The notes beneath the pieces were generated by a model. That model did not search any database and was not told the DNA's origin. It saw only the letters and a program-made list of their open reading frames with translations. A program made the translations under genes and the position numbers. From Escherichia coli (lineage in GTDB: Bacteria; Pseudomonadota; Gammaproteobacteria; Enterobacterales; Enterobacteriaceae): DNA of 64,000 bases. Positions 46,669 to 58,326 of this stretch are shown piece after piece. Location of the stretch: positions 4,092,001 through 4,156,000 of the forward strand of contig CP089930.1 in the NCBI GenBank assembly GCA_021307345.1. Direction: 5' to 3'. How positions within the stretch are numbered: position 1 is the first letter of the stretch; the number at the start of each line of letters is the position of its first letter.

Positions 46669-47427
46669 ATGGCTGACTGGAATCCCTCTTTATATCTGCA
46701 CTTCAACGCCGAACGGTCACGACCGGCAGTAGAACTGCTTGCCAGAGTCCCTCTGGAAAACGCCTGGGAAATAGCCGATCTTGGCTGTGGCCCAGGCAAT
46801 AGCACCGCCCTGCTACATCAACGCTGGCCAACGGCTAAAATTACCGGCATTGATTCGTCTCCGGCGATGATTGCCGAAGCGCGCGCAATTTTACCAGAAT
46901 GTCAGTTTGTGGAAGCAGACATCCGCAATTGGCAACCTAACCATGCACTCGATCTGATTTTCGCCAATGCCTCGCTGCAATGGCTGCCCGAACACTATGA
47001 ACTGTTTCCGCATCTGGTATCGTTACTCAATCCGCATGGCGTGCTGGCGGTGCAAATGCCGGACAACTGGCTGGAGCCGACGCATGTGTTAATGCGCGAA
47101 GTCGCCTGGGAGCAGCATTATCCGGATCGTGGACGCGAACCGCTGGCAGGCGTTCATGCTTACTACGATATTCTGAGCGAAGCCGGATGTGAGGTTGATA
47201 TCTGGCGCACCACCTACTATCACCAGATGCCGTCGCACCAGGCGATTATTGACTGGGTGACAGCCACCGGATTACGCCCATGGTTGCGGGATCTGACGGA
47301 GAGTGAGCAGCAGCATTTTCTTACGCGCTACCATCAGATGCTGGAAGAACAGTATCCACTGCAGGAGAACGGGCAGATACTGTTGGCATTTCCGCGTCTG
47401 TTTATTGTTGCCCGGCGCACGGAGTAA
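46669..47427 (+). CDS. tam: Trans-aconitate 2-methyltransferase Tam
   Basis: 252-residue SAM-dependent methyltransferase that monomethylates trans-aconitate, a spontaneous by-product that inhibits the TCA cycle. SAM motif [14 protein letters not shown], followed by [13 protein letters not shown]. Full K-12 length. It marks the right end of the accessory region; K-12 has lsrG immediately to its left. Confidence 0.95.
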   Translation: MADWNPSLYLHFNAERSRPAVELLARVPLENAWEIADLGCGPGNSTALLHQRWPTAKITGIDSSPAMIAEARAILPECQFVEADIRNWQPNHALDLIFANASLQWLPEHYELFPHLVSLLNPHGVLAVQMPDNWLEPTHVLMREVAWEQHYPDRGREPLAGVHAYYDILSEAGCEVDIWRTTYYHQMPSHQAIIDWVTATGLRPWLRDLTESEQQHFLTRYHQMLEEQYPLQENGQILLAFPRLFIVARRTE

Positions 47428-47430
47428 TTA

Positions 47431-48345
47431 TTACGTCAGCTGGTAATGGCGATCGGGAAGAATCTTCGGCGGAATTTCTGTTTCGTCGTTCATCTGTAAC
47501 AGGTCAATTTCAATAGCGTTGCAGATGGCATCCAACGGTAAATCATTGTTTTCAGTACCGAACGGATCTTCCAGCTCTTCCGCCAGACAATCCAGCGAAA
47601 TAAAGGTGTAGGAAATTAGCACTGAGATAAAAGGCGTCATGTAATGCAGGTCCACGACCAGCGCGAACGGCAGCATGATACAAAACAGATAAACGGTACG
47701 ATGCAAAATCAGGGTGTAGGCAAAGGGAATTGGTGTATATGCAATGCGCTCGCAACCTGCCAGAACTGCTGAAATATCGTTAAGCCGATCGTTGAGGCTA
47801 ATAAACAGGATATCTGAAAGCTGTCCATTGCGTCGCTGAACCGCCAACCACTCCCCCATTATCAACAAAATACGGTTAGCTGGAGTGTTTGAAGCCAGTA
47901 CACGCTGAAGATCTTCAGTCTTGAGATAATGTGCCAGCACTTCCGCCTGTGGCTGTTTGCGTAATGTTATGCGTAAACAGTGGGCGAAGGCGATTTGCAG
48001 CCGGGCAAACTCCCTTACACTTGCCGAATCCGGCAATGTCGTTTTTACCTCGCGCAGTAACGACCGTGAGGCAATCATCAACTGCCCCCAAAGTTTGCGC
48101 GCTTCAACGTAACGGGCGTACCCAGCATTATTACGAAAACCAAGAAAAATGGCGATGGCGACACCGAGAATGCTGAACGGTGCGAGGGTGAATTTGATGC
48201 CCAAATGCGTGTACCAGGGCAGCATGAAAATAACAGCGATAGAAAAGAGAAAGTTTAGTAGCAAACGCGATGATATTTTGGATAATACTGAACCGTGCCA
48301 GACAAAAATACGGCGCAGCCAGTGTTGTTGTGGGCGAACAATCAT
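47431..48345 (-). CDS. yneE: Bestrophin-family membrane protein YneE
   Basis: 304-residue inner-membrane protein of the bestrophin/UPF0187 family (ion channel family). Four hydrophobic segments, and the family signature PFALVVDLHYMTPFISVLIS and EELEDPFGTENNDLPLD. The frame is open to 48396; ATG 48343-48345 (MIVRPQQHWL) gives the K-12 protein. Convergent with tam, ending three bases past the tam stop. Confidence 0.9.
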   Translation of the reverse strand: MIVRPQQHWLRRIFVWHGSVLSKISSRLLLNFLFSIAVIFMLPWYTHLGIKFTLAPFSILGVAIAIFLGFRNNAGYARYVEARKLWGQLMIASRSLLREVKTTLPDSASVREFARLQIAFAHCLRITLRKQPQAEVLAHYLKTEDLQRVLASNTPANRILLIMGEWLAVQRRNGQLSDILFISLNDRLNDISAVLAGCERIAYTPIPFAYTLILHRTVYLFCIMLPFALVVDLHYMTPFISVLISYTFISLDCLAEELEDPFGTENNDLPLDAICNAIEIDLLQMNDETEIPPKILPDRHYQLT

Positions 48346-48514
48346 GATTATCTTCAGGCGTGGAAAAGTCGCACTATTAAACGTGATTCCGATCACATTC
48401 TCAAGACACTACTTACAAATTACCTACAAGCTTACAACATTAACAGGTTCTGCATGTGGCACCTGTTAATGATAAAGGCACATAGGATGTTGTAACTAAT
48501 ATAGTCAAATAAGA

Positions 48515-48534
48515 AACCCGGTCGAAACCGGGTT
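48515..48534 (-). terminator. Terminator of uxaB
   Basis: AACCCGG (48515-48521) and CCGGGTT (48528-48534); on the minus strand the stem is followed by TTCTTATTT. It lies just past the uxaB stop. Confidence 0.75.
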
Positions 48535-48541
48535 CAGAGTA

Positions 48542-49993
48542 TTAGCACAACGGACGTACAGCTTCGCGCATTCCTTTTTCGAGAATCGCATCCAGGTCAT
48601 TAGCAACCTGCTCGACCAGACCAGGCACTTGCGTCAGGTCCTGCTCCCAGTGGTCTTTTTCTGCTAACACAATCGCAACCAGTTCCTGGGTGCCGATAAC
48701 GCGGTCACGATGCTGGCTCCAGAGTTGCTGGTAACGTTCCAGCCAGTGCGCATCGTCCTGTACCGGATACGTTTCTCCGTTACGCTCTCCGCGATAGAAC
48801 GCAATCAATGCCGCTAATGCGAAAGTGAGGCGCGCCGGAAGTGTGCCGTTTTCCTTCTGCCCTGCCAGCAACTGCGGCAGGATGCGGGTGCGGAACTTGG
48901 TCATACCGTTGAGCGCGATAGACAGCAGCTGATGCTTAATGTACGGGTTACGGAAACGCCCGGTGACGGCACTGGCGAAAGATTCCAGTTCATCACGTGG
49001 CAGATCCAACACCGGAATAATCTCTTCGTAAATGGCTTTTTCAACGAATGCGCAAATTTCAGCATCGTTCATCGCTTCGCCGACGGTATCCAGCCCTGCC
49101 TGGAACGCCACCGGCACCAGCGCGGTGTGTGCGCCATTAAGGATTGCTACTTTGCGCTCTTTATACGGTTTAATATCGTCAACAATCAGCACGTTAAGCG
49201 GATATTTATCCAGACGCAGTTCAGTCGCTAAGGATTTCGGCCCCTGAATCACAAACAGGTAAAAGTGTTCAGCGGTGTCGAGGAAACCATCGTGATAGCC
49301 GAGTTCAGCTTCCAGTTTAGCCACTTCATCACGCGGATAACCGGTAACGATGCGGTCCACCAGCGTAGAACAGAAACTGTTAGCCTGATCCAGCCATTGA
49401 ATAAATGCTTCGGGCAGTGCCCATTCTTGTGCGTAGCGCAGCACCAGTTCACGCAACGCGTCGCCGTTGTAGTCGATCAGCTCACACGGAATGATGATCC
49501 AACCTTTATCCAGCGCGCCGTTGAAATGGCTGAAACGTTCGAACAGCAGACGCGTCAGTTTTGCCGGATAGCTTACTGCTGGCGCATCATCAAATTTGTC
49601 GCCCGCATGATAGCTAATACCCGCTTCTGTGGTGTTGGAAAAGACGAAGCGCATTTCCGGATTATGTGCAAGTTTCAGGAATTCATCGTAGTCACCGTAG
49701 ACGCTGATTTCACGGTTTACAGAACGAATCAGACGCGCATCGCTGACCGCTTCTCCCTTCTCATTCAGGCCACGAATAATGGTGGTATACAGACCATCCT
49801 GCGTGCTCAGTGACGGCGGGAATGAAGTTTCAATCGGACGAACAACGACCACGCCAGAATTCAGGTCGGTGTGTTCATTCAGGAGATCAATTTGCCAGTC
49901 AACAAAGGCGCGCAGAAAGTTACCTTCACCAAACTGAATGATTCGTTCTGGATACTGTGCACCGGGAAAATCGCGACGATTTAGTGTTTTCAC
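48542..49993 (-). CDS. uxaB: Altronate oxidoreductase UxaB
   Basis: 483-residue NAD-dependent tagaturonate reductase (mannitol-dehydrogenase family) that converts D-tagaturonate to D-altronate in galacturonate breakdown. N-terminal dinucleotide region [17 protein letters not shown] and central [20 protein letters not shown] with the conserved catalytic Lys. Intact. Confidence 0.95.
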   Translation of the reverse strand: MKTLNRRDFPGAQYPERIIQFGEGNFLRAFVDWQIDLLNEHTDLNSGVVVVRPIETSFPPSLSTQDGLYTTIIRGLNEKGEAVSDARLIRSVNREISVYGDYDEFLKLAHNPEMRFVFSNTTEAGISYHAGDKFDDAPAVSYPAKLTRLLFERFSHFNGALDKGWIIIPCELIDYNGDALRELVLRYAQEWALPEAFIQWLDQANSFCSTLVDRIVTGYPRDEVAKLEAELGYHDGFLDTAEHFYLFVIQGPKSLATELRLDKYPLNVLIVDDIKPYKERKVAILNGAHTALVPVAFQAGLDTVGEAMNDAEICAFVEKAIYEEIIPVLDLPRDELESFASAVTGRFRNPYIKHQLLSIALNGMTKFRTRILPQLLAGQKENGTLPARLTFALAALIAFYRGERNGETYPVQDDAHWLERYQQLWSQHRDRVIGTQELVAIVLAEKDHWEQDLTQVPGLVEQVANDLDAILEKGMREAVRPLC

Positions 49994-50029
49994 AATGGGT
50001 TCCCTTTTGATTAGTCATACAACCTGCTT

Positions 50030-50047
50030 GAATTGGTACGACAGGTT
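50030..50047. promoter_or_regulatory. Possible ExuR operator for uxaB
   Basis: GAATTGGTACGACAGGTT, 37 bp upstream of uxaB, resembles the imperfect palindromic ExuR site built on AATTGGTA. Matched from memory only. Confidence 0.35.
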
Positions 50048-50219
50048 AGCAAACTTTAATACATTGAACCCCTGTTTTGATCAACTCGTGATGATTAATT
50101 AGCAGGTTTAAGATAAAAATGTGGCACAGATCATGGTTCCATCGAGGATTTTCCTCTTTCTCCAGTCGACAGAGTGGTAGAACACATTACGCTAAAACTG
50201 TGACAAAATAACAAAGCTG

Positions 50220-51638
50220 TCAGACAACTTCCTCACCATAACGCATGGTACTGGTGCGGTTACGCCCGTCTTTCTTCGACCGATAGAGACACGTATCAGC
50301 TTCGACCATCAATTTATTGAAGTCATCGGTTAGTGTGCGGTATGAAGCATCCCCACTACCGACGCCGATGCTAACCGTCAGATAAAGCGTCTTTTGTTGC
50401 CAGGTAAACGGTTGTAGTTCAACGCCTTTACGAATTTTCTCCGCCATCAGCAGACCATCAACGGGATTCATTGATGGCACGGCTACGGCAAACTCTTCGC
50501 CTCCCATTCTCGCCACCAGCCCCTTATCGCCGACAATTTTCTGAATATGCTGGGCAAACACGCTTAACACTTTATCGCCACACTCATGACCATAGTTATC
50601 GTTAATGCTTTTGAAATAGTCGATATCAAGCAACATGACGGTCAGATGTTGTGTCTGTTGCAGCGATGGACTTTTCAGCGCCTCATAAAGACCGGATCGT
50701 GAGTAAACCTGAGTCAGAAAATCAAAGTCGGCTCGCAGCGCAACTTGCTTCATTAGCGAATTAATCGCTGCCACGCTAAAGGAAACCATAATTGGGCAAA
50801 TCGCCATCGTGGCAATGCCCAGACGTGCGGAAAACATCTGCGGAATAAAGAACGGCGAACCGACGGCGATATCAATTACCGAATTTGCTACCAGTACGAT
50901 CTCCACTGCTCCGGTGATAAAAGTCAGCAGACACGTCACCTGTGGCGTATAGCGCACTGCACACCAGATTAATGCAGGCAGCGGGAACGCCAGACTCCCC
51001 GCTCCGCCAATGACGACCGAGGCAATAACCGACACAATAAGCGCAATGGCTGGCATCATCTGCTCTGCTTTAAAGCGCGGCAATACCCCAGGAATTGCCA
51101 GCGTCAGCATACAAGGCACAATCAACACGCCTGTTGAGAATTGTTCACTAAACCAGTCAGCAAGCAAAGGCCAGAAATCCAGGCTATCAATACTAACCGA
51201 ACCAATCGCCCCGACGATGGCACATAATAAAGCGGCAATCAGACAATAATTAAATAACCGTAATGCGCTTACTGGCTCGTACTTATTTTTCCCCAGACGC
51301 TTATCCCGCATAACCAGTAGGGAGACAGTTACGATAAACATCATATTGGACAAATTGATAACCAGTGAAACCAGCCCCCATTCGGTGGTCATGGCATCAT
51401 AAACCAGCATTGCTACGTAACAGATGGCATAGTAATGCAGACGATTAAGCCAGACGTAGCGGGCAAATACCCCTGCCATCACGCCATTCAGCGGCCAGAA
51501 AAGAGAAAGTTCGTGAACCAGGCGTAGCTCTGCACCTATAAAATAGAACAGCGTCGTTAGCGCAAAAATTGCAATGCTATTACGTAGTAGATGACCTTCC
51601 TGGAACAAACGGAAAGTGGATATGGGGTGTACATGCAT
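50220..51638 (-). CDS. dgcF: MASE1-type membrane diguanylate cyclase DgcF (YneF)
   Basis: 472 residues: an N-terminal multi-span sensory region of the MASE1 kind (about 20-300) and a C-terminal GGDEF domain with active loop RMGGEEFAVA. Predicted to make c-di-GMP. No EAL domain. It is the third c-di-GMP gene in the window. Upstream of uxaB on the same strand, but separated by 226 bp. Confidence 0.9.
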   Translation of the reverse strand: MHVHPISTFRLFQEGHLLRNSIAIFALTTLFYFIGAELRLVHELSLFWPLNGVMAGVFARYVWLNRLHYYAICYVAMLVYDAMTTEWGLVSLVINLSNMMFIVTVSLLVMRDKRLGKNKYEPVSALRLFNYCLIAALLCAIVGAIGSVSIDSLDFWPLLADWFSEQFSTGVLIVPCMLTLAIPGVLPRFKAEQMMPAIALIVSVIASVVIGGAGSLAFPLPALIWCAVRYTPQVTCLLTFITGAVEIVLVANSVIDIAVGSPFFIPQMFSARLGIATMAICPIMVSFSVAAINSLMKQVALRADFDFLTQVYSRSGLYEALKSPSLQQTQHLTVMLLDIDYFKSINDNYGHECGDKVLSVFAQHIQKIVGDKGLVARMGGEEFAVAVPSMNPVDGLLMAEKIRKGVELQPFTWQQKTLYLTVSIGVGSGDASYRTLTDDFNKLMVEADTCLYRSKKDGRNRTSTMRYGEEVV

Positions 51639-51776
51639 TAATTATCTGTCCATACAATTGCGAGTGGCAATTATCTCAACGCAATAAGTAAATTCTCATA
51701 AAGGATAGCATGTTCGCTGACAGCGGCGACAAAGAAAGATATCAATCAGATGATCTTTTGGCTTTTACCACCATTC

Positions 51777-52136
51777 TTATGGCTGATTCATCTGAATAAC
51801 CAGCCAGTGATAGATAACCGTCACGATATAACGTTGTTGTTCCTCACTTAACGAAACACCCTGCGGAATGTTATGCCACTTAGCCAGACAGCCACGGCAG
51901 CAGGTCGCGGTGGCGTGTTGAGCGATAAACACCGGATGCCCTCGCATGGGGGTTTGCTTCCCGTCGTTCGCCGGTAATGCCGGCGCAAGACGCTTAGCGA
52001 CAAAATCTGCCGCATGTTGTTCAATAACCGGCGCGCCCTTCTCCAGACAATACTGACGCTCCTTGACGCCCAGACGAAAGCGAGAGCGAAATTTTGAACG
52101 GGCTAAACGCGCGAAGAGTGGATCAAGTGGCTGCAT
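51777..52136 (-). CDS. yneG: DUF4186 protein YneG
   Basis: 119-residue conserved protein with a Cys/His arrangement (HPVFIAQHATATCCRGCLAKWH) that suggests metal binding. Function unknown. Its ATG overlaps the glsB stop (TAATG), so it is co-translated with glsB. Confidence 0.9.
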   Translation of the reverse strand: MQPLDPLFARLARSKFRSRFRLGVKERQYCLEKGAPVIEQHAADFVAKRLAPALPANDGKQTPMRGHPVFIAQHATATCCRGCLAKWHNIPQGVSLSEEQQRYIVTVIYHWLVIQMNQP

Positions 52137-53062
52137 TAATAAACCGAGCGTCCTAACTGTTTCGTTAATTGTTCAAGTACTGCGATACCGGCAAGCGAGT
52201 TACCTGCATCATCCAGTTCCGGGCTCCATACCGCGATAGCCATTTCATGCGGGACGATCGCAACAATACCGCCGCCAACGCCAGATTTCGCCGGAAGGCC
52301 TACCCGCCAGGCAAACTCCCCCGCGTTCTGGTACATTCCGCTCGTTGCCATCAACGCGTTAATTTGCCGCGCCTGCATCGGCGTCACTACGGGCTCATCG
52401 ATATGAATAGCCTTTCCCTGATTTGCCAGAAAAACAAACGTCCGCGCCAGCTCAACGCAGCTCATTTTCAGTGCACAGTAATGAAAGTAGTTTTGCAGAA
52501 CGGTTGTCACATCATGATGGAAATTGCCAAACGACTTCATCAGCCAGGCAATAGCCGCATTTCGCGCGGAATGTTCAAACTCGGAACGGGCAACCACCGT
52601 ATCGTAGGCAATATCAGACACGCCGCTTAAGCCGCGCACGACTTCCAGCATACGTTGCCGTGGTGCGCTTAATCGCCCTTGCAACATATCGCAGACCACC
52701 AGCGCACCGGCATTAATAAACGGATTACGCGGAATGCCCTGCTCCATTTCCAGTTGGACTAAGGAATTGAACGGAGATCCCGACGGATCTTTGCCGACGC
52801 GTTGCCAGATTTCTTCTTCGGAGTAATGACGCATAGCAACAACGAGACTGAGCACTTTGGAAATAGACTGAATAGAAAAACGTTCTTGCGCGTCTCCGGC
52901 CTGGAAAAGCTGCCCATCAACGGTACAGATAGCAATCCCCAGACGGGAACCATCGACGGTTGCCAGTGCCGGAATATAATCAGCGACTTTACCCTGACCA
53001 ATTAGCGGACGTACTTGCCGCAAGATATTTTCTAAAATTGCATTATCCATGGCGACTGCCAC
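52136..53062 (-). CDS. glsB: Glutaminase 2, GlsB (YneH)
   Basis: 308-residue glutaminase converting glutamine to glutamate and ammonia. Serine-dependent fold with S66-x-x-K69 in SIQSISKVL; further conserved [16 protein letters not shown] and [13 protein letters not shown]. Neighbours sad and yneG are transcribed in the same direction; sad ends in the glutamate/GABA catabolic theme. Confidence 0.94.
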   Translation of the reverse strand: MAVAMDNAILENILRQVRPLIGQGKVADYIPALATVDGSRLGIAICTVDGQLFQAGDAQERFSIQSISKVLSLVVAMRHYSEEEIWQRVGKDPSGSPFNSLVQLEMEQGIPRNPFINAGALVVCDMLQGRLSAPRQRMLEVVRGLSGVSDIAYDTVVARSEFEHSARNAAIAWLMKSFGNFHHDVTTVLQNYFHYCALKMSCVELARTFVFLANQGKAIHIDEPVVTPMQARQINALMATSGMYQNAGEFAWRVGLPAKSGVGGGIVAIVPHEMAIAVWSPELDDAGNSLAGIAVLEQLTKQLGRSVY

Positions 53063-53125
53063 TCTCTGCTCCTTGCTCGCAGGTCTGAAAAGACCTGCGA
53101 GTATAACAGAGCTAAATATGTGACG

Positions 53126-54514
53126 TCAGATCCGGTCTTTCCACACCGTCTGGATATTACAGAACTCATGTAAGCCGAAATGAGAAAGTTCACGCCCAAA
53201 ACCGCTCTTCTTCACACCGCCAAAAGCGACCCGTGCGTCGCTGGCGCAGAAACCATTGATAAACACGCCGCCGCATTCCAGACGTGCCGCCATCTGTCTG
53301 GCTCGTGTTTCGTCAGCGGTAAAGATCGTCGCAGAAAGGCCGAACTCACTGTCATTCGCCAGTTCCAGCGCATGTTCTGCATCTCTCGCTACGGTGATTG
53401 CCGCAACGGGGCCAAACATTTCTTCACGAAACGCGGTCATTTCTGGGGTGACATTTGCCAGAACCGTTGGCGGATAGTAGTTACCTGCCCCAGCCATCTT
53501 TTCCCCGCCCAGTAACAAACGTGCGCCCTGCGCCAGGTTTTTTTCCACCTGATGATGCAACTCATCACGCAAGTCAAAACGTGCCATCGGACCAAGATCG
53601 TTCTCTTCGTCACGGGGATCGCCCATTTTCAACGCTGCCGCAGCTGCCACAAAACGTTCGGTAAATGCCGAAGCAATCCCCTCTTCGATGATAAAACGTT
53701 TTGCCGCCGCGCAAACCTGTCCGGTATTCTGGTAACGCCCGGCAACCGCCGCTTTAACCGCCAGTTCCAGATCGGCATCGTTAAGCACAATAAACGGATC
53801 TGAACCGCCCAGCTCCAGTACGCATTTTTTCAGTGCCGCACCAGCCTGTGCACCGATAGCCGCTCCCGCACGAACACTCCCGGTCACGGTGACTGCCGCA
53901 ATACGTGGATCTTTAATCATCTGACTGACACCATCGTTGTCAGCATTTAGCCAGCCATATACGCCCTGAGGGATACCCGCGTCTTTAAACACCAGGGCAA
54001 TGAGCTGAGCACAGCCCGTCACATTCGGCGCGTGCTTAAGTAAGTAGCCGTTACCTGCAAGAATGATGGGAACAGCGCCGCGCATCACCTGCCATAAAGG
54101 AAAGTTCCACGGCATAACTGCCAGAATCGTCCCCATTGGTCGATACTCAATAACCGCCTGCTGATTCTCAACCAGCGTTGGCTCTGCTTTCAGCATTGCC
54201 GGACCATGTTCTGCATACCAGTCACACAAATTCGCCGATTTCGCCACTTCAGCGCGCGCCTGGTTGATTGGTTTGCCCATTTCGCGGGTGATCATTTGCG
54301 CTATCTCTTCGCTGCGAGTACGCAGAGCTTTACCGATATCTCGCAGTTTTTCCGCCCGGTAATCTACGCTTGTCTCGCGCCAGCCGCGAAAACCTTCCAC
54401 TGCAAGCTGAAGAGCGTTTTCAATATCGTCAGCGCCTGTCCAGGGCAGTGAAGACAGTTGTTCACCATTGGCTGGATTTATCGAAATGGCATGGGTCGCC
54501 GGAGTGATGGTCAT
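53126..54514 (-). CDS. sad: Succinate-semialdehyde dehydrogenase Sad (YneI)
   Basis: 462-residue NAD-preferring aldehyde dehydrogenase that oxidises succinate semialdehyde to succinate (GABA and putrescine breakdown). Catalytic Cys268 ([11 protein letters not shown]) and general base Glu234 (LELGGSDPF), with MPWNFPLWQ. Divergent from its LysR regulator ptrR; 63 bp upstream of glsB. Confidence 0.95.
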   Translation of the reverse strand: MTITPATHAISINPANGEQLSSLPWTGADDIENALQLAVEGFRGWRETSVDYRAEKLRDIGKALRTRSEEIAQMITREMGKPINQARAEVAKSANLCDWYAEHGPAMLKAEPTLVENQQAVIEYRPMGTILAVMPWNFPLWQVMRGAVPIILAGNGYLLKHAPNVTGCAQLIALVFKDAGIPQGVYGWLNADNDGVSQMIKDPRIAAVTVTGSVRAGAAIGAQAGAALKKCVLELGGSDPFIVLNDADLELAVKAAVAGRYQNTGQVCAAAKRFIIEEGIASAFTERFVAAAAALKMGDPRDEENDLGPMARFDLRDELHHQVEKNLAQGARLLLGGEKMAGAGNYYPPTVLANVTPEMTAFREEMFGPVAAITVARDAEHALELANDSEFGLSATIFTADETRARQMAARLECGGVFINGFCASDARVAFGGVKKSGFGRELSHFGLHEFCNIQTVWKDRI

Positions 54515-54614
54515 TGGGGTATCTCCTTTATGAGTTATGGTTTGAAGATACGTAGATTTACTCTTGTTTGAAAATGAATAATATTAAGCCACTTATTCAC
54601 AAATCGAGAATGCT

Positions 54615-55475
54615 ATGGATCTGACTCAACTGGAGATGTTCAACGCAGTTGCCGAGGCAGGCAGCATTACCCAGGCTGCGGCTAAAGTACATCGTGTGCC
54701 GTCGAATCTCACGACTCGTATACGTCAACTGGAAACAGAGCTCGGTGTTGAGCTGTTTATCCGCGAAAATCAGCGTTTACGGCTTTCTCCCGCCGGGCAT
54801 AACTTTTTACGCTACAGCCAACAAATTCTCGCGTTGGTGGATGAGGCGAGAAATGTCGTGGCTGGCGATGAGCCACAAGGTCTGTTTTCTCTCGGATCGC
54901 TGGAAAGCACCGCCGCAGTGCGTATTCCGGCAACGCTGGCAGAATTTAACCGTCGTTACCCCAAAATTCAGTTTTCACTTTCCACCGGCCCTTCCGGCAC
55001 GATGCTGGACGGCGTACTGGAAGGAAAACTGAATGCGGCATTTATTGATGGGCCGATTAACCATACCGCCATCGACGGGATACCGGTGTATCGTGAGGAG
55101 CTGATGATCGTCACGCCGCAAGGACATGTGCCAGTTACCCGTGCCAGTCAGGTTAATGGTTACAACATCTATGCCTTTCGCGCCAATTGTTCGTATCGCC
55201 GTCATTTTGAGAGCTGGTTTCATGCTGACGGTGCCGCACCGGGGACTATTCATGAGATGGAGTCGTATCACGGGATGCTGGCCTGTGTGGTCGCGGGTGC
55301 GGGCATTGCGCTTATCCCTCGTTCTATGCTGGAAAGTATGCCGGGGCATCACCAGGTTGAAGCATGGCCGTTGGCTGAGCAATGGCGTTGGTTAACAACC
55401 TGGCTGGTCTGGCGTCGCGGTGCGAAAACGCGCCCGCTTGAGGCGTTTATTGAACTGCTGGATGTACCAGACTAA
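54615..55475 (+). CDS. ptrR: LysR-type regulator PtrR (YneJ)
   Basis: 286-residue LysR protein: HTH 1-60 ([20 protein letters not shown]) and an effector domain beginning near 90. In K-12 it represses sad and relatives; divergent orientation from sad with 100 bp between fits. Its C-terminus (ELLDVPD) seems a few residues shorter than K-12. The next K-12 gene, yneK, is missing here. Confidence 0.92.
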   Translation: MDLTQLEMFNAVAEAGSITQAAAKVHRVPSNLTTRIRQLETELGVELFIRENQRLRLSPAGHNFLRYSQQILALVDEARNVVAGDEPQGLFSLGSLESTAAVRIPATLAEFNRRYPKIQFSLSTGPSGTMLDGVLEGKLNAAFIDGPINHTAIDGIPVYREELMIVTPQGHVPVTRASQVNGYNIYAFRANCSYRRHFESWFHADGAAPGTIHEMESYHGMLACVVAGAGIALIPRSMLESMPGHHQVEAWPLAEQWRWLTTWLVWRRGAKTRPLEAFIELLDVPD

Positions 55476-55622
55476 ATGTTGTACCGGCTACTCACGCTGC
55501 CGTTGATACAGCATGACATGAATCGGCGAAACGCGACATAGATCACAAAACCGTTGTATTCAGATCATTAACCGTTTTAAGATCATTTCATTACCTTTTC
55601 GCAACTCATCCGATAATCGGTT

Positions 55623-56813
55623 ATGACAACAAATATGGTTTCCCGCAAAGTGGCGTGGCTACGGGTCGTTACGCTGGCCGTTGCCGCCTTCATCTTCAAT
55701 ACCACCGAATTTGTGCCTGTAGGTTTGCTTTCTGATATTGCGCAAAGTTTTCATATGCAAACCGCACAGGTCGGTATCATGTTGACCATTTATGCGTGGG
55801 TAGTGGCGCTATTGTCACTGCCTTTTATGCTAATGACCAGTCAGGTCGAACGCCGCAAATTGCTGATCTGTCTGTTTGTGGTGTTTATCGCCAGCCACAT
55901 ACTGTCGTTTTTATCGTGGAGCTTTACCGTTCTGGTAATCAGTCGCATTGGTGTGGCTTTCGCCCATGCTATTTTCTGGTCGATTACGGCGTCTCTGGCA
56001 ATCCGTATGGCGCCAGCCGGAAAGCGAGCGCAGGCATTGAGTTTAATTGCCACCGGCACAGCACTGGCGATGGTATTAGGTTTACCTATCGGGCGCATTG
56101 TGGGGCAGTATTTCGGCTGGCGAACAACCTTCTTCGCGATTGGTATCGGGGCGCTTATCACCCTTTTGTGCCTGATCAAATTACTTCCATTGCTGCCCAG
56201 TGAGCACTCTGGTTCGTTAAAAAGTCTTCCGCTGCTGTTTCGTCGCCCGGCATTGATGAGCATTTATTTGCTGACGGTAGTCGTGGTCACCGCCCATTAC
56301 ACGGCATACAGCTATATTGAACCTTTTGTGCAAAACGTTGCGGGGTTCAGCGCCAACTTTGCCACAGCATTGCTGTTGATGCTCGGTGGTGCGGGCATCA
56401 TTGGTAGCGTCATTTTCGGTAAGCTGGGTAATCAGCACGCATCTGTGCTGGTCAGTGCGGCGATTGCGCTATTGCTGGTGTGCCTGGCACTACTGTTGCC
56501 TTCGGCAAGTAGCGAGATACACCTCGGCGTGCTGAGCATTTTCTGGGGGATCGCGATGATGATCATCGGACTTGGGATGCAGGTTAAAGTACTGGCGCTG
56601 GCACCAGATGCCACCGACGTTGCGATGGCGCTCTTTTCCGGGATATTTAATATTGGTATCGGCGCCGGGGCGCTGGTGGGTAATCAGGTAAGTCTACACT
56701 GGTCGATGTCGATGATTGGTTATGTGGGTGCAGTTCCGGCTCTCGCCGCGTTGATATGGTCAATCATCATATTCCGCCGCTGGCCTGTGGCACTTGAAGA
56801 ACAGACGCAATAG
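55623..56813 (+). CDS. sotB: Sugar efflux MFS transporter SotB (YdeA)
   Basis: 396-residue twelve-span MFS exporter that removes L-arabinose and related sugars or IPTG. Conserved [16 protein letters not shown] in span 1 and [21 protein letters not shown]. Intact; terminator just downstream at 56976-56996. Confidence 0.94.
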   Translation: MTTNMVSRKVAWLRVVTLAVAAFIFNTTEFVPVGLLSDIAQSFHMQTAQVGIMLTIYAWVVALLSLPFMLMTSQVERRKLLICLFVVFIASHILSFLSWSFTVLVISRIGVAFAHAIFWSITASLAIRMAPAGKRAQALSLIATGTALAMVLGLPIGRIVGQYFGWRTTFFAIGIGALITLLCLIKLLPLLPSEHSGSLKSLPLLFRRPALMSIYLLTVVVVTAHYTAYSYIEPFVQNVAGFSANFATALLLMLGGAGIIGSVIFGKLGNQHASVLVSAAIALLLVCLALLLPSASSEIHLGVLSIFWGIAMMIIGLGMQVKVLALAPDATDVAMALFSGIFNIGIGAGALVGNQVSLHWSMSMIGYVGAVPALAALIWSIIIFRRWPVALEEQTQ

Positions 56814-56866
56814 CTTCCATGCACGAACGAGCCTTTCAGATTATTGACAACGTGCGCTTTGTTTAT

Positions 56867-56952
56867 GCCGGATGCGGCGGGAACGCCTTATCCGGCCTAC
56901 AACTCAATACATTGCAGAGATTACGTAGGCCTGATAAACGTAGCGCATAGGC
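56867..56952. repeat. BIME: second REP pair
   Basis: Units at about 56867-56900 and 56925-56952 have the same order and nearly the same sequence as the pair at 25-122, including a shared tail GCGTTTGTCATC. Lies between convergent sotB and marC. Confidence 0.8.
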
Positions 56953-56975
56953 AATGTTGCGTTTGTCATCTGCTC

Positions 56976-56996
56976 AGACCCATTTGGGTCTTTTTT
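56976..56996 (+). terminator. Terminator of sotB
   Basis: AGACCCA and TGGGTCT with a two-base loop, followed by six T. It touches the marC stop on the other strand. Confidence 0.8.
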
Positions 56997-57660
56997 AATG
57001 GTAAGTTTTAATAATTTCCAGGATGCCGTTAATAATAAATTGCACGCCCATACAAACCAGCAAGAAGCCCATCAGGCGGGAGATCGCTTCAATTCCCCCT
57101 TTCCCCACCAGCCGCATAATGGCACCAGAGCTACGTAGACTTCCCCACAAAATGACCGCCACCAGGAAAAAGATCAGCGGCGGCGCAACCATCAGCACCC
57201 AGTCCGCGAAGGTTGAACTCTGACGCACCGTTGACGCCGAGCTAATGATCATCGCAATGGTTCCCGGTCCGGCGGTACTTGGCATTGCCAGTGGCACAAA
57301 AGCAATATTGGCGCTGGGTTCATCTTCCAGCTCTTCCGATTTGCTTTTTGCTTCCGGTGAATCCGTTGCCTTTTGCTGGGGAAAGAGCATACGGAAACCG
57401 ATAAATGCAACAATTAACCCCCCAGCAATACGTAGACCAGGAATCGAAATGCCGAACGTATCCATCACCAGTTGCCCGGCGTAATACGCCACCATCATGA
57501 TGGCAAATACGTATACCGAGGCCATCAACGACTGGCGGTTACGTTCGGCGCTGTTCATGTTGCCCGCCAGGCCAAGAAATAACGCGACTGTCGTTAATGG
57601 GTTGGCTAACGGCAGCAACACCACCAGCCCCAGACTAATTGCTTTAAACAAATCTAACAT
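56995..57660 (-). CDS. marC: MarC inner-membrane protein
   Basis: 221-residue membrane protein (UPF0056/MarC family) with six hydrophobic segments and the family pattern [18 protein letters not shown]. Function unknown; despite its name it is not required for multiple antibiotic resistance. Transcribed divergently from marRAB across the marO region. Confidence 0.94.
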   Translation of the reverse strand: MLDLFKAISLGLVVLLPLANPLTTVALFLGLAGNMNSAERNRQSLMASVYVFAIMMVAYYAGQLVMDTFGISIPGLRIAGGLIVAFIGFRMLFPQQKATDSPEAKSKSEELEDEPSANIAFVPLAMPSTAGPGTIAMIISSASTVRQSSTFADWVLMVAPPLIFFLVAVILWGSLRSSGAIMRLVGKGGIEAISRLMGFLLVCMGVQFIINGILEIIKTYH

Positions 57661-57772
57661 TGGTGGTTGTTATCCTGTGTGTCTGAGTCATCAGCGAAAA
57701 GTATAAAGGGAAAACAAAGAGAAAGTTTCACTCTTTAACTAATCTTGCATAGCACTGACCAAAACTTGAACC

Positions 57773-57871
57773 GATTTAGCAAAACGTGGCATCAGACAAT
57801 TCATTCATTTGACTTATACTTGCCTGGGCAATATTATCCCCTGCAACTAATTACTTGCCAGGGCAACCAAT
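57773..57871 (+). promoter_or_regulatory. marO: marbox, marRAB promoter and two MarR operators
   Basis: Marbox at 57773-57793 (GATTTAGC...GTGGCATC), -35 TTGACT at 57809-57814 and -10 TATTAT at 57832-57837 with 17-bp spacing. MarR site I 57816-57837 and site II 57850-57871 both carry the core ACTTGCC-x-GGGCAA. Site II ends against the marR GTG. Confidence 0.93.
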
Positions 57872-58306
57872 GTGAAAAGTACCAGCGACCTGTTCAATGA
57901 AATCATCCCCTTGGGTCGCTTAATCTATATGGTTAATCAGAAGAAAGACCGTCTGCTTAACGATTATCTGTCTCCGCTGGATATCACTGCGGCACAGTTT
58001 AAGGTGCTCTGCTCTATCCGCTGCGCAGCGTGCATTACGCCGGTTGAACTGAAAAAAGTGTTGTCGGTCGACCTGGGGGCACTGACCCGTATGCTGGATC
58101 GCCTGGTCTGTAAAGGCTGGGTGGAACGGTTGCCAAACCCGAATGACAAGCGCGGCGTGCTGGTAAAACTCACCGCCAGCGGCGCAGCAATATGTGAACA
58201 ATGCCATCAATTAGTTGGCCAGGATCTGCATCAAGAATTAACAAAAAACCTGACGGCGGACGAAGTGGCAACGCTTGAGCATTTGCTTAAGAAAGTCCTG
58301 CCGTAA
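57872..58306 (+). CDS. marR: Repressor MarR
   Basis: 144-residue winged-helix dimer that represses marRAB and is released by salicylate or copper/oxidant through Cys80. Begins with GTG as in K-12. The recognition region [19 protein letters not shown] and wing PNPNDKRGV are intact. I see no truncation; a few substitutions relative to my recollection of K-12 (for example Ile19-x context LIYMVNQ for LIHMVNQ) are common natural variation. Confidence 0.96.
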   Translation: MKSTSDLFNEIIPLGRLIYMVNQKKDRLLNDYLSPLDITAAQFKVLCSIRCAACITPVELKKVLSVDLGALTRMLDRLVCKGWVERLPNPNDKRGVLVKLTASGAAICEQCHQLVGQDLHQELTKNLTADEVATLEHLLKKVLP

Positions 58307-58326
58307 ACAAAAAAAGAGGTATGACG

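Noticed and set aside
57872-58306. MarR loss-of-function allele
   Set aside because: The frame is full length, with intact DNA-binding helices; observed substitutions look like ordinary strain variation.
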